A stretch of DNA of 64,000 nt, from NCBI GenBank assembly GCA_902506225.1, contig LR733345.1, forward strand, positions 1,054,001 to 1,118,000. Direction: 5' to 3'. The notes under the pieces were generated by a model, which did not search any database, was not told where the DNA came from, and saw only the letters and a list, made by a program, of their open reading frames with translations. The DNA is from Faucicola sp902506225 (GTDB lineage Bacteria; Pseudomonadota; Gammaproteobacteria; Pseudomonadales; Moraxellaceae). The translations under genes and the position numbers were made by a program. Of the stretch, positions 32,324-41,182 are shown piece after piece. Each line of letters opens with the position of its first letter. Position 1 is the stretch's first letter.

Positions 32324-32437
32324 TTGGTACGTTTGCCCCAGTAACATCCCATTTAATCGCTTAAATTTTTGACCTCATCAATTTATAGTATCAATTTATG
32401 GTGCAAAGATAAAAAGATATAAGGAATGCGTATTTAA

Positions 32438-33187
32438 ATGTCTAATTCAATCAACACCATGCCTGCTCATTTACCGCCCAGTATGATTGACTCGGTTAAA
32501 CTACTGCCGAAACATGAGCGACTAATACTATTTACCCGCCATTCATTACGCGAAATGTCAGATAAAAATGGCTTTGCCAGTTATGCTCTGCCACTAACAC
32601 CAAAAGGCAGAGTGTTGGCGGAGTCTTGGGGGCGTTGGTTGGCTGCCAACTTAGATTACTCGATGGATGTAGATAGCATCAGTAGCCCGATACAACGTTG
32701 TATTGATACCGCGATTTTAATGCAAGCAGGGGCTGGCATCTCTAGAAATGTGTCGCACCAATCGCTGTTGGTAGAGCCCGGTAGTTTGGTGGTTGACCAT
32801 GAAGAAGTGAGTAAGGTATTCAAACAAATTGGTGCGCTCAATTTTATCAATCGTTTTTTGGCGGGCGACATGGCAGGGATTAAAGCGCCACATAAAGGCG
32901 GTTTGGATTTATTAGCGCTTTTATTTCAGCATCAGCCAAAGCACGGACATTTATTATTGGCGGTTAGTCATGATACGCTATTGTCAGCGTTTTTAGCGGT
33001 GATGATGGGCGTGGGTGAAATTAGCTGGGATGACTGGCCAAAAATGATGGAAGGGGTGTTTTTGTGGTTTGATGATAAACCTTTTAGTGAGGCAAAAGTA
33101 CATTTTATTTGGCGCGGGCAGTGTTATGAACGCCGATTGATTGAATTGTTAGACCCATTTTCACCCTCTTATCCGCTAAAAGACTAA
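32438..33187 (+). CDS. histidine phosphatase-superfamily protein
   Basis: 249 residues. The phosphohistidine motif reads LFTRHSLREM (usually RHG), with SSPIQRCIDTA providing the second arginine and LAVSHDTLLSAFL the second histidine and Asp. This resembles acid-phosphatase-like branches of the superfamily. No signal peptide is evident, so it is probably cytosolic. Substrate unknown. Ends in a shared terminator with the convergent desaturase. Confidence 0.8.
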   Translation: MSNSINTMPAHLPPSMIDSVKLLPKHERLILFTRHSLREMSDKNGFASYALPLTPKGRVLAESWGRWLAANLDYSMDVDSISSPIQRCIDTAILMQAGAGISRNVSHQSLLVEPGSLVVDHEEVSKVFKQIGALNFINRFLAGDMAGIKAPHKGGLDLLALLFQHQPKHGHLLLAVSHDTLLSAFLAVMMGVGEISWDDWPKMMEGVFLWFDDKPFSEAKVHFIWRGQCYERRLIELLDPFSPSYPLKD

Positions 33188-33216
33188 TCGATACCCAACA
33201 AAACCATAAAAATAAT

Positions 33217-33249
33217 AAATAAAGGTAGGACTCTATCCTACCTTTATTT
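33217..33249. terminator. bidirectional terminator
   Basis: A perfect 14-bp stem AAATAAAGGTAGGA/TCCTACCTTTATTT with a 5-base loop, between the convergent histidine phosphatase and desaturase genes. Confidence 0.88.
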
Positions 33250-33286
33250 TTGACCCAGTTAACTAGCAAACATGATTAGCTTTTAA

Positions 33287-34453
33287 TCAAACATGTTTAC
33301 CTTTTAAATGATTAACCAAATTTTCAATTTGCTGCGCATGATTGCGAAGTTTATCCTCAATGCCACTAAACTGATCTTTTAGCTTATCATCGACTTCATG
33401 AATACGCTGGGCAAACTCATTTTTTTTCATCTCAATGGCTTGCGTTTTTAACGCTTGCCATTCTGCAATCGTTTGTTTGAAGGCTTGTTGTTCACTGTTT
33501 AAACGATCTTTTATCACTTGAAAGTCGCTGGTTAAATTTCCCGAAAAAGTCGCAACTTTTTTCTCAGCACGTTTGAATGCCATTTCTGTCTGCGCATGCT
33601 GAATGGTAACGTCTGGGACACGTTTTAAATCCCAAGTCAAACCGATTTTTGATAAGCCATAAATAATCCATTTGCTAGGATCATATTGCCACCATTTTAC
33701 CCCGTTGCGATAGTCGTATTGGAAAAAGTGGTGGTAGTTATGGTAGCCTTCGCCCCAAGTGAAAATCGCCAGAATCGGATTATCACGCGCGGTATTGGTA
33801 TCGGTATAAGGACGGGTACCAAACATATGGCAAAGCGAGTTGATAAAGAAAGTAAAATGATGGCTTAACACCAAACGCAGTAGTCCTGCGAGTACTAAGG
33901 TACCTGCAATATCACCCACCATCCAACCAAACAGCGCTGGCAACCCAATATTGGCCAATAAAATCCACAGGGCATAATATTTATCTTGCGCCACTAACAC
34001 AGGATCAGCTTTTAAATCTGGGATATTTTTATAGTCATAGTGGCCGCTTGGGTAGTTTTTGAGCATCCACCCGATATGTGAGAACCAAAAGCCACGCTTG
34101 GCAGAGTAGGGGTCTTGATAGATATCATCGACGTGGCGGTGGTGCAAACGGTGTCCTGCACACCAGTCAAATACCGAGCCCTGAACAGCTAACGTGCCGC
34201 CAATCAAAAAGAACCATTTGACAATCGGATGTGCTTGGTAAGTACGATGTGACCATAAACGGTGATAACCGACCGTGATACTTAACCCATTCCAAGCCAT
34301 AAAGAATGCGAAAATTGCCCAAACTTGCCAACTGACGCTATGTGTCCACAAGTAATAAGGTACAATCAATAAAGCTGCCAAAGGCGTGCTAATTAAGACA
34401 AACGCAGGGATCCAATTAATGGGCGCGTTTTCAAAAGATTGAGGTTGTGCCAT
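33287..34453 (-). CDS. membrane fatty-acid (acyl-CoA) desaturase with coiled-coil tail
   Basis: 388 residues from ATG 34453. Residues about 1-290 form a delta-9-type desaturase that introduces a double bond using a di-iron centre. The three histidine boxes are HRLWSH, HRLHHRHVDD and GEGYHNYHHFF, and there are about four membrane segments. The last 90 residues (from about FKRAEKKVATF) are charged and heptad-like, a predicted coiled coil resembling phasins, which is unusual for the family. An upstream in-frame ATG 18 codons earlier is less likely, as the GGTTGTG-free MAQPQSF start is preceded by AGGA. Confidence 0.88.
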   Translation of the reverse strand: MAQPQSFENAPINWIPAFVLISTPLAALLIVPYYLWTHSVSWQVWAIFAFFMAWNGLSITVGYHRLWSHRTYQAHPIVKWFFLIGGTLAVQGSVFDWCAGHRLHHRHVDDIYQDPYSAKRGFWFSHIGWMLKNYPSGHYDYKNIPDLKADPVLVAQDKYYALWILLANIGLPALFGWMVGDIAGTLVLAGLLRLVLSHHFTFFINSLCHMFGTRPYTDTNTARDNPILAIFTWGEGYHNYHHFFQYDYRNGVKWWQYDPSKWIIYGLSKIGLTWDLKRVPDVTIQHAQTEMAFKRAEKKVATFSGNLTSDFQVIKDRLNSEQQAFKQTIAEWQALKTQAIEMKKNEFAQRIHEVDDKLKDQFSGIEDKLRNHAQQIENLVNHLKGKHV

Positions 34454-34658
34454 AGAGATAAATGTCCTGAGGATGATCAAAATACGACATGTATTTTTTT
34501 TAATCATTTACGCTATATTGTACTGAAAAAATGGAAAAAAGTGAACACATATACACTCAAATTCCCGACAATTTTGTTAAATTGCTATCGATAAACTTAC
34601 TGTAATATGAATGCTTTAGCCAAAAAATTCAATTAAAAATTTTAGCTACAAAGATATT

Positions 34659-36302
34659 TTAGACGGACGGTAAAGTTTTGGTTTGACAAATAATCCGAAA
34701 GCAAGTTTGCCGCTCACTTGGCACATATTCTAGATTGGCATAATTCGCTTGACAAAAGGCCTGTGACAAATAAAGCCCCAGACCTGTGCCCTGATTATCG
34801 GTGGTAAAAAACGGATTAAATAAATACTGAATATTTTCTTTGGCAACGCCGTGACCTGTGTCTATCACATCGATATGAATAGATTTGCCAAATTCATACA
34901 CTTGAAGGGTGACAAAAGCATGAGGCCGGGTTTTGCTACTAAAACGCAGCCCGTTATTGATGAGGTTGACCAAAATCTGTGCTAGCTGATGGTTATCAAA
35001 CATAAAGCCTTTATCCGTACGGCAGTGCAGAAAAATATCATGCCCGCTAAAGTTTTGTTGTATAAAATCGTTTAGCCAGGTTTTGGGTTCGATATAAACA
35101 AAATTAGGGCGCTGCTGACGAGATAATTTCAGCACATCTTCGATGATTTTATTGACCCGAATGGTTTGGTGATAAATCATCTCATATAGCAGGATATTGT
35201 CACCCGATAAGCTGCTGTCAGCCTCATTAACTTCCTCCATTAATAATTGACTGGCTTGGCTAATGGTTGCCAGTGGGTTACGAATCTCATGGGCAATACT
35301 GGCGGATAATTGCCCTAGTGACGCAAGTTTTAGCTGCTGTGCACGGCTAAACTCATGGCGTAAATCTTCAATAAAAATAATGGCATATTGCTGTCTTAAT
35401 TGGGCGATACGAAGTCGCAAGTCATTAAAACTTTGATTATTAGGCTCAATGCCAACGGCTAAAGGTGTACTAGCAGTCGGTGCATCAAGACGCAGCATTA
35501 AAGTTGCTTCAGGCTCTTGGATGATGGGTGCAAGTCTTGCGGCTAATAGGGGGGAAATATCTGGCAAACTAAAATTATCAAGTGTCTTTGGCAGATGTAG
35601 TTGTTCGATTGCGGTATCATTGGCGATAAAAATTTCTAAATCGTGGGATACTACCACCACGCCTTGGTCAATGATTTGCACAATTTTATTGTTGATGGCA
35701 TTTAGCGCGTTGACTTCATTGACTTGGCGCTCAGAGAGCTGCTCAATTTGTTTAAGCCGTTTGGATAACGTATAACTTAAATAAGCCACCCCGATAAAGC
35801 TAATTGCCATCGAAGCCACGTTATTGACTAGCGCGTAGTTAACATCGTTTTTTAGGGTTTGATAAAACTGCTGATAAATAACCAGCGTGATGGCAAAAAT
35901 AGTCAGCAAAATAGCTTGGTTGGAGCGCACCAACATAAAAGCTGCGGCAACTTGCACCAAAAACAGCAAAATGACTTGTAAATCATTACCACCGCTAAAA
36001 TACAATAAGGTAGTGAGTACCAATGCATCAACGGTTAGCCCGACCATCAACAGCGGATTTTTGGGATAAAAGTAATACAAAATAAATAGAGTAATACTAA
36101 AGAAAAAATAAAAAAAGGTGGGGAAAAGATTAATTAATATCCAATAGTCATGCTGGGCATTTTTTAATGCCAACATAAAACTAAAGGAAAAAAAGATAGC
36201 AATAATAACGCGGTAACCATTGTAGACGTTACCGATTTTTTTGGTTTTATCGTGGGTGTTTGGCTTGTCAAATAGCGATGAAAACGCAGGATTGGTAATC
36301 AT
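34659..36302 (-). CDS. PilS-like sensor histidine kinase
   Basis: 547 residues. Six predicted membrane segments fill residues about 28-185, without a large periplasmic loop, as in PilS. A short linker/PAS-like region (about 205-320) leads to the dimerisation domain with the phospho-accepting H338 in SIAHEIRNPLATISQA. The ATPase domain has NLINNGLRFS (N box), DTGHGV (G1) and GTGLGLYLSQ (G2). Sequence style is PilS/NtrB. The gene next to it encodes a GacA-type regulator, not the expected NtrC-type PilR. It starts 3 bases after that gene, so the two are coupled. Confidence 0.87.
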   Translation of the reverse strand: MITNPAFSSLFDKPNTHDKTKKIGNVYNGYRVIIAIFFSFSFMLALKNAQHDYWILINLFPTFFYFFFSITLFILYYFYPKNPLLMVGLTVDALVLTTLLYFSGGNDLQVILLFLVQVAAAFMLVRSNQAILLTIFAITLVIYQQFYQTLKNDVNYALVNNVASMAISFIGVAYLSYTLSKRLKQIEQLSERQVNEVNALNAINNKIVQIIDQGVVVVSHDLEIFIANDTAIEQLHLPKTLDNFSLPDISPLLAARLAPIIQEPEATLMLRLDAPTASTPLAVGIEPNNQSFNDLRLRIAQLRQQYAIIFIEDLRHEFSRAQQLKLASLGQLSASIAHEIRNPLATISQASQLLMEEVNEADSSLSGDNILLYEMIYHQTIRVNKIIEDVLKLSRQQRPNFVYIEPKTWLNDFIQQNFSGHDIFLHCRTDKGFMFDNHQLAQILVNLINNGLRFSSKTRPHAFVTLQVYEFGKSIHIDVIDTGHGVAKENIQYLFNPFFTTDNQGTGLGLYLSQAFCQANYANLEYVPSERQTCFRIICQTKTLPSV

Positions 36303-36305
36303 GGT

Positions 36306-36944
36306 TTAGGGTTGAATTAAACCGTGACGCATAGCCAAATGGGTAAGTTTGACATCACTGTCGATATTAAGCTTTTCAAAAATACGATAGCGGTAGGTAT
36401 TGACTGTTTTGACACTTACAAACAACTGATCGGCGATTTGCTGTGGACTTTTACAATTGACCACCATCATCGCCACCTGCATTTCTCGCTCACTTAGCGC
36501 ATCAAATGGCGACTCTGAATTGTCAGTGAATAAAATATCAGCAAGCTGCTCGGCAACATCGGCGCTAAAATAACGCCCGCCTTGGTGGACTTTTTTGATG
36601 CCTTTAATCATCTCATCAAGCGGTGTCCCTTTGGTGATATAGCCACTCACCCCTGCTTTGATGAGCATGGATGGGTAGGGCTGCTGAACCAAAGAGCTGA
36701 CCGCCAAAATCTTGGTATTTTTATCGGTTTGCAGCAAGCGCTTGGTGACTTCTAACCCGCCAATGGTAGGCATATTGACATCAAGTAACACCACATCGGG
36801 TTTTAATTGTTTGGTTTTGATAATCGCGGTTTCACCATCAGCAGCTTCACCAATCACATCAATATCAGGGCTATCTGACAGCATCCGTACGATGCCCATT
36901 CGGACTAAATCATGATCGTCAACCACCAATACTCTAATCATCAT
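36306..36944 (-). CDS. GacA/UvrY-like NarL-family response regulator
   Basis: 212 residues. A receiver domain (acidic pocket DD at 9-10, phospho-Asp D55 in LLDVNMP, Lys in TKGTPLDE) is followed by a LuxR-type helix-turn-helix (about 145-205; LSEREMQVAMMVV, KTVNTYRYRIFEKL). The sequence is close to GacA/UvrY, which in gammaproteobacteria activate CsrA-sequestering small RNAs. GGAG precedes the ATG at 8 bases. First gene of a two-gene unit with the PilS-like kinase. Confidence 0.87.
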   Translation of the reverse strand: MMIRVLVVDDHDLVRMGIVRMLSDSPDIDVIGEAADGETAIIKTKQLKPDVVLLDVNMPTIGGLEVTKRLLQTDKNTKILAVSSLVQQPYPSMLIKAGVSGYITKGTPLDEMIKGIKKVHQGGRYFSADVAEQLADILFTDNSESPFDALSEREMQVAMMVVNCKSPQQIADQLFVSVKTVNTYRYRIFEKLNIDSDVKLTHLAMRHGLIQP

Positions 36945-37294
36945 TTTTTATCTCCACCGCGCTTATCTTTGCTTATCTTTATGCCAACAAAAATGCCAAC
37001 AAAGTTTTGTATCAATAACGCTTTATATCAACAAAAATTTATATAAAAAAGAGTCAGCTAAAAAAACTCATTGTTCAACAATAACTGTCTATCCCCAAGT
37101 TTTTATATTAGCACAGTTAGCGATTTAAGACGTGAGTTACTGTCTTAAATGTGACGAGATTTTTTATTTATGTTATGGGTAAATTTAGGCAGGCAAATTT
37201 GCGCATATGACGAAAATTCGCTTAACTTGTCCAATAGCTTTATAATAGCCAGCATTCAAACCCTTAGTACTGCTAAAAAAATGCGAATCCCATT
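36945..37294. other. 350-base divergent intergenic region
   Basis: Between the GacA-like gene and queD. It opens with two short tandem duplications at 36961-37004 (GCTTATCTTT twice, then ATGCCAACAAA twice). A queD promoter candidate lies near 37217-37246. No gene is evident. Confidence 0.5.
37217..37246 (+). promoter_or_regulatory. candidate sigma70 promoter for queD
   Basis: A perfect TATAAT (37241-37246) with a weak TTCGCT 18 bases upstream, about 45 bases before the queD ATG. Confidence 0.45.
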
Positions 37295-37888
37295 ATGAGA
37301 ATTAGAAAGCTGTTTAAATTTGAAAATGCCCATATCGTGCGCAATTGTAGCTCCGATCGCTGCAAGTACTCGATTCATGGGCATAGTTACCAAATCGAGC
37401 TGATTTTAGAAGCGCACCGCCTCGATCACGGGCAAATGGTGTATGATTTTGGGCTGTTAAAATCATCGATTAAAGACATCATTGATAGTTTTGACCATGC
37501 TATTTGTTTTTGGGATAAAGATGACCCTGACTATATTGACGCCTGCAAAAAATTTAGCGCGCGCTGGATTAGTTTGCCTGTTTCGCCCTCGGCAGAGCAG
37601 TTTAGCCGCGTGGTGTTTTTTTGGGCAAGAGAAATCTTAAAACAGACCCAAATGCAAAACGGCGAAACCGATGTCAAAGTGTATTCCGTCATCGCCCACG
37701 AAACAGCAACAGGCTATGCACAGTGCTTTGAAGACGATGTCGATAATGCCCAAATGGGCGCATTGACGCTGGGTGATTTTGAATTTAGCGAGCAAGTAAA
37801 AGCCGAATGGCATGACCCCTTGATGTATGACAAATTAAAAAAAGGCGAAAAATTTGTCAATCCGACAGTGGTTTTACAGGTTGACTAA
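37295..37888 (+). CDS. queD: 6-carboxytetrahydropterin synthase-like protein (QueD/PTPS family)
   Basis: 197 residues. QueD converts 7,8-dihydroneopterin triphosphate to 6-carboxytetrahydropterin for queuosine. Zinc ligands H13, H28 and H30 (FENAH, IHGHSY) and the catalytic C23 just before the second pair are present, as is FDHAI and the distal HETATGYA. It is about 70 residues longer than E. coli QueD, with an insertion (DKDDPDYIDACKKF) and a C-terminal extension. No other queuosine gene is near, so the exact pterin reaction is inferred. Confidence 0.82.
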   Translation: MRIRKLFKFENAHIVRNCSSDRCKYSIHGHSYQIELILEAHRLDHGQMVYDFGLLKSSIKDIIDSFDHAICFWDKDDPDYIDACKKFSARWISLPVSPSAEQFSRVVFFWAREILKQTQMQNGETDVKVYSVIAHETATGYAQCFEDDVDNAQMGALTLGDFEFSEQVKAEWHDPLMYDKLKKGEKFVNPTVVLQVD

Positions 37889-37963
37889 GCTGTTGGTAGC
37901 TGACGGGGTTGTTGTAACGATTTTTGATTTAGGACAAACATGGGGCAAGCTGGGAAAATCGAC

Positions 37964-38401
37964 ATGAATAAAACTATCCTCTTAAAATCCGAAACCGATA
38001 CCCAAGCCTTAGCTAAAGAGCTTGCCGAGATGAATTTAACTGGTAGCGTCTGGCTGTCGGGTGATTTGGGGGCGGGCAAGACCACGCTTACCCGCTATTG
38101 GCTTCAAGCAATGGGTCATACAGGCGCAGTAAAAAGTCCGACTTTTACCTTGGTTGAACCTTATCGTATTACGCAGGACGATGGTACAATTAAGCCGGTT
38201 TACCATGCCGATTTATACCGCCTCAATGATCCTGAAGAATTGGAATTTATCGGTTTTTATGAATATCAAGATGAGCCAAATAGTTTGGTGATTATTGAGT
38301 GGGCGAGTCGGGCAGCAGGCTATTTGACGCCGCCCAATGCCACTCTTGATATCAAACGCCTTGGTGACGAACAACGAGAAGTGACGATTAGTTTTGCCTG
38401 A
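37964..38401 (+). CDS. tsaE: tRNA threonylcarbamoyladenosine biosynthesis ATPase TsaE
   Basis: 145 residues from ATG 37964, with GGGA 9 bases upstream. TsaE binds TsaB-TsaD and drives t6A37 formation in tRNA. Walker A is GDLGAGKTTLTRYWL, followed by KSPTFTLVEPY, YHADLYRL and IIEWASRA. Its stop overlaps the TTG start of mutL by 8 bases. amiB, often between tsaE and mutL, is missing. Confidence 0.93.
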   Translation: MNKTILLKSETDTQALAKELAEMNLTGSVWLSGDLGAGKTTLTRYWLQAMGHTGAVKSPTFTLVEPYRITQDDGTIKPVYHADLYRLNDPEELEFIGFYEYQDEPNSLVIIEWASRAAGYLTPPNATLDIKRLGDEQREVTISFA

Positions 38402-39944
38402 CAACCGTATTCATAAATTATCCCCACTGCTTATCAACCAAATCGCCGCTGGCGAGGTGGTCACGCGTCCTGCCTCTGTGGTCAAAGAACTGATTGAAAA
38501 TGCGATCGATGCCAACGCTACTCATATTCGAATCGATATCGAACAAGGCGGGCTTGGGTTGATTCAAATTAGTGACAACGGCATGGGAATTCATCCTGAT
38601 GATATGACGCTTGCCGTCACTCGCCATGCCACCAGTAAACTTGCTAATGTCAGCGAGTTGGTTGGTATTCATAGTTTAGGCTTTCGCGGCGAGGCACTAG
38701 CGAGCATTGCAGCGATATCGCATCTGACTTTAACCAGTAGTCACAATGACAGCGGGATAGGGGAGCAGCTGAGCGTGAGCGGTAGTGAGGTAAGCCAAGC
38801 TACTATTCGTCCTATCGTAAAACATCGCGGCACATGTGTCAGCGTTCGCGATTTGTATTTCAATGTGCCAGGCAGACGCTCGCACCTAAAAAGTATCGCC
38901 ACAGAATTTGCCCATATTGAACAAGTCGTGCAGCGATTAGCAATTAGTTTTGCCGATGTGCAGATTGAATTATATCATCAAGACAAATTGCGTTTTAGCT
39001 TAACGCAGTCAGCCAAAGCGTCTCACCAAAATTTAGAGGATGCTGCATTGCCTTTTTTGCCGGCTTTTAGTTTGGCGCGGCTTGAACAAGCGTTAAATTT
39101 GCCATTGGCTGAGATTGCACAGCCATTTTATTTATCGCTGCAAGGTTTACAAGCACAGACAGAGGATTTAAATGCCCAAGTCACCGGCTGGTTTTTTATC
39201 GCCCATAAAAATAATCTGCCAAAACTGATTTATATCAATCATCGTTTGGTCAGTGATTTGGCAATTAGCCAAGCCATACAAAAAGTGGGTCGCAAGCTCG
39301 GTATTGGCATCGATAATTCGCTACAAATGGGCTATGCGTTGTCTTTTGAGCTGCCTGCCGAGTGGATAAATGTCAATATTCACCCAAGTAAACAACAGGT
39401 CAAAATCCAACCACTGACTAATATATTAGCTTGGTTGTCTCAGCATATGTTAGAGCAATTGCCGCCTAAAATGACTGAGTTAAATACCCTGCAACGGCAA
39501 GCTTGCGTGACAAAAACTGATGACAGTAACGTCGATAAATTTCAAAAATTGCCTACAGGTGAAGCTACGTCCATTCAGTATATAAAGCCTAATGAAAAAC
39601 CCACCAATCACATAACTCACGTTGCCGAAAATCAGTCGATTTATCTGACAACAAAGGGTGCGGTTGATAGGTTAACGGATAGCGACTCGATACAGCTAGT
39701 AACCTTATTTGAAAACCAGCATGAATTTGAAAACCAGCATCAAACTTTTGCTTTAATTTTTTGGCAAGGATATTTTTATCTGATTGATTTACAATACCAT
39801 CATATAGACAGTGATGATAAAGCCTATGTTCAATCTTATTTGAATCAAGCTGATTTTACCCAAATTGCCGATAGTGCCATACAAGTCAGTGAAACTGACA
39901 TGCTACAATGGCTGCTGTCGCATTCGCATTTACCTAATCGCTAG
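38394..39944 (+). CDS. mutL: DNA mismatch repair protein MutL with reduced C-terminal domain
   Basis: 516 residues. The GHKL ATPase half (about 1-345) is intact: INQIAAGEVVTRPASVVKEL, DNGMGI, GFRGEALASIA. The linker is about 90 residues. The C-terminal dimerisation domain is only about 80 residues instead of roughly 180. It has the first strands (FALIFWQGYFYLIDL) but lacks the DMHAAHER-type segment and what follows, and the next gene starts 28 bases later. An 18-bp tandem repeat (39708-39743) sits at the linker-domain border. The TTG start overlapping tsaE gives exactly the conserved N-terminus. Dimerisation or MutH contact may be changed. Confidence 0.9.
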   Translation: MPDNRIHKLSPLLINQIAAGEVVTRPASVVKELIENAIDANATHIRIDIEQGGLGLIQISDNGMGIHPDDMTLAVTRHATSKLANVSELVGIHSLGFRGEALASIAAISHLTLTSSHNDSGIGEQLSVSGSEVSQATIRPIVKHRGTCVSVRDLYFNVPGRRSHLKSIATEFAHIEQVVQRLAISFADVQIELYHQDKLRFSLTQSAKASHQNLEDAALPFLPAFSLARLEQALNLPLAEIAQPFYLSLQGLQAQTEDLNAQVTGWFFIAHKNNLPKLIYINHRLVSDLAISQAIQKVGRKLGIGIDNSLQMGYALSFELPAEWINVNIHPSKQQVKIQPLTNILAWLSQHMLEQLPPKMTELNTLQRQACVTKTDDSNVDKFQKLPTGEATSIQYIKPNEKPTNHITHVAENQSIYLTTKGAVDRLTDSDSIQLVTLFENQHEFENQHQTFALIFWQGYFYLIDLQYHHIDSDDKAYVQSYLNQADFTQIADSAIQVSETDMLQWLLSHSHLPNR

Positions 39945-39971
39945 TAACCTTAACAATCCCCAGAATAAGCT

Positions 39972-41024
39972 ATGATAACAGCCGATAAACAAGACGTGAT
40001 TTGCCTTATAGCACCTACTGCCAGCGGTAAAACAGCGTTGGCGTACGAACTCTACGAAACAGGCAAATATCGTCTTATTTCAGTAGATTCTGCTTTGATT
40101 TATCGGGATATGAATATCGGGACTGCCAAACCGACACGTGAAGAATTGGCAAACTATCCGCATGCGCTTGTTGACATCATTAGTCCTGAGCAAAGCTACA
40201 GCGTTGCCCAGTTTGTAAGCGATGTGGACTATCATATCAATCTTGCGCATCAGCAAAATAAAACCCCTGTACTGGTGGGTGGAACGATGATGTACTATAT
40301 GGCACTGATTCAAGGTATCAATGATATCCCAGCCACCTTGCCAGAGATTCGTCAACAAGTCACCCAACTGATTGCCGAGCAGGGGATTGAACAGCTGCAT
40401 GCTTATTTAACCCAAGTAGATCCCATCCTTGGTAAGCAACTCAAAACCACAGACACACAAAGAATTGGCAGAGCGGTGGAAATCTATCTACAAACAGCTA
40501 AACCATTAAGCGCTTGGCAGAATCAGCCCGCTAGGGCGTTAGCCGACAATCCACATCAGCGTTGGCAGATTTTAGCCGTGATGCCAGATCGTGACTGGTT
40601 ACACAAGCGTATCGCACTTCGGCTAGATATCATGTGGCAGCAAGGCTTTTTGCAGGAAGTGATTGCCCTGCGACAACAGTATCACCTCACGGCTGATCTG
40701 CCATCCATGCGCTGCGTTGGCTACCGGCAGGCTTGGGATTTTTTAGAAAAAATACAAAATACAACAGTGTTTACACAGGATAATAATGAAGAAAATTTTC
40801 CTGATAATATGGCGCATTTTTTACTAAACACGCACAGCTCCCCAATTGAAGATTATAGACAAACTATGCAAAATGAGGCATTATATGCTACAAGGCAGTT
40901 AGCAAAACGCCAATATACATGGATGCGTAAGCTAGTAAGTACACAACAATTGGTTGAGGGGTTTGATATCACACCCTTAACAACTATTGATGAGGCAAGA
41001 ACGCTGCTAATAAAAACAAGTTAA
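39972..41024 (+). CDS. miaA: tRNA dimethylallyltransferase
   Basis: 350 residues. MiaA adds a dimethylallyl group to A37 of tRNAs reading UNN codons. The P-loop is IAPTASGKTALA; DSALIYRDMNIGTAKP and LVGGTMMYYMAL are typical. An insertion of about 30 residues (around 260-295, NTTVFTQDNNEENF) lies before the conserved KRQYTWMRKL end. mutL-miaA-hfq is the standard order. Confidence 0.95.
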   Translation: MITADKQDVICLIAPTASGKTALAYELYETGKYRLISVDSALIYRDMNIGTAKPTREELANYPHALVDIISPEQSYSVAQFVSDVDYHINLAHQQNKTPVLVGGTMMYYMALIQGINDIPATLPEIRQQVTQLIAEQGIEQLHAYLTQVDPILGKQLKTTDTQRIGRAVEIYLQTAKPLSAWQNQPARALADNPHQRWQILAVMPDRDWLHKRIALRLDIMWQQGFLQEVIALRQQYHLTADLPSMRCVGYRQAWDFLEKIQNTTVFTQDNNEENFPDNMAHFLLNTHSSPIEDYRQTMQNEALYATRQLAKRQYTWMRKLVSTQQLVEGFDITPLTTIDEARTLLIKTS

Positions 41025-41114
41025 AAGCAGTGCTATGCTTGGGTAATACTATCTAAGCGCTTGTTTGGTATAGTTCTTACTATCCGTGTTAAGCCAATAA
41101 GCTGTCATTTAAGG

Positions 41115-41120
41115 TATAAT
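41115..41120 (+). promoter_or_regulatory. candidate -10 element for hfq
   Basis: A perfect TATAAT about 63 bases before the hfq ATG, in the 158-base miaA-hfq gap. No clear -35 is seen, so hfq may also depend on readthrough from miaA. Confidence 0.4.
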
Positions 41121-41182
41121 TAAAAAGTCGTCTAAAAATATAATAATTTAACCAACTTTCTGTTTATTTCTGGGAGAAACCT

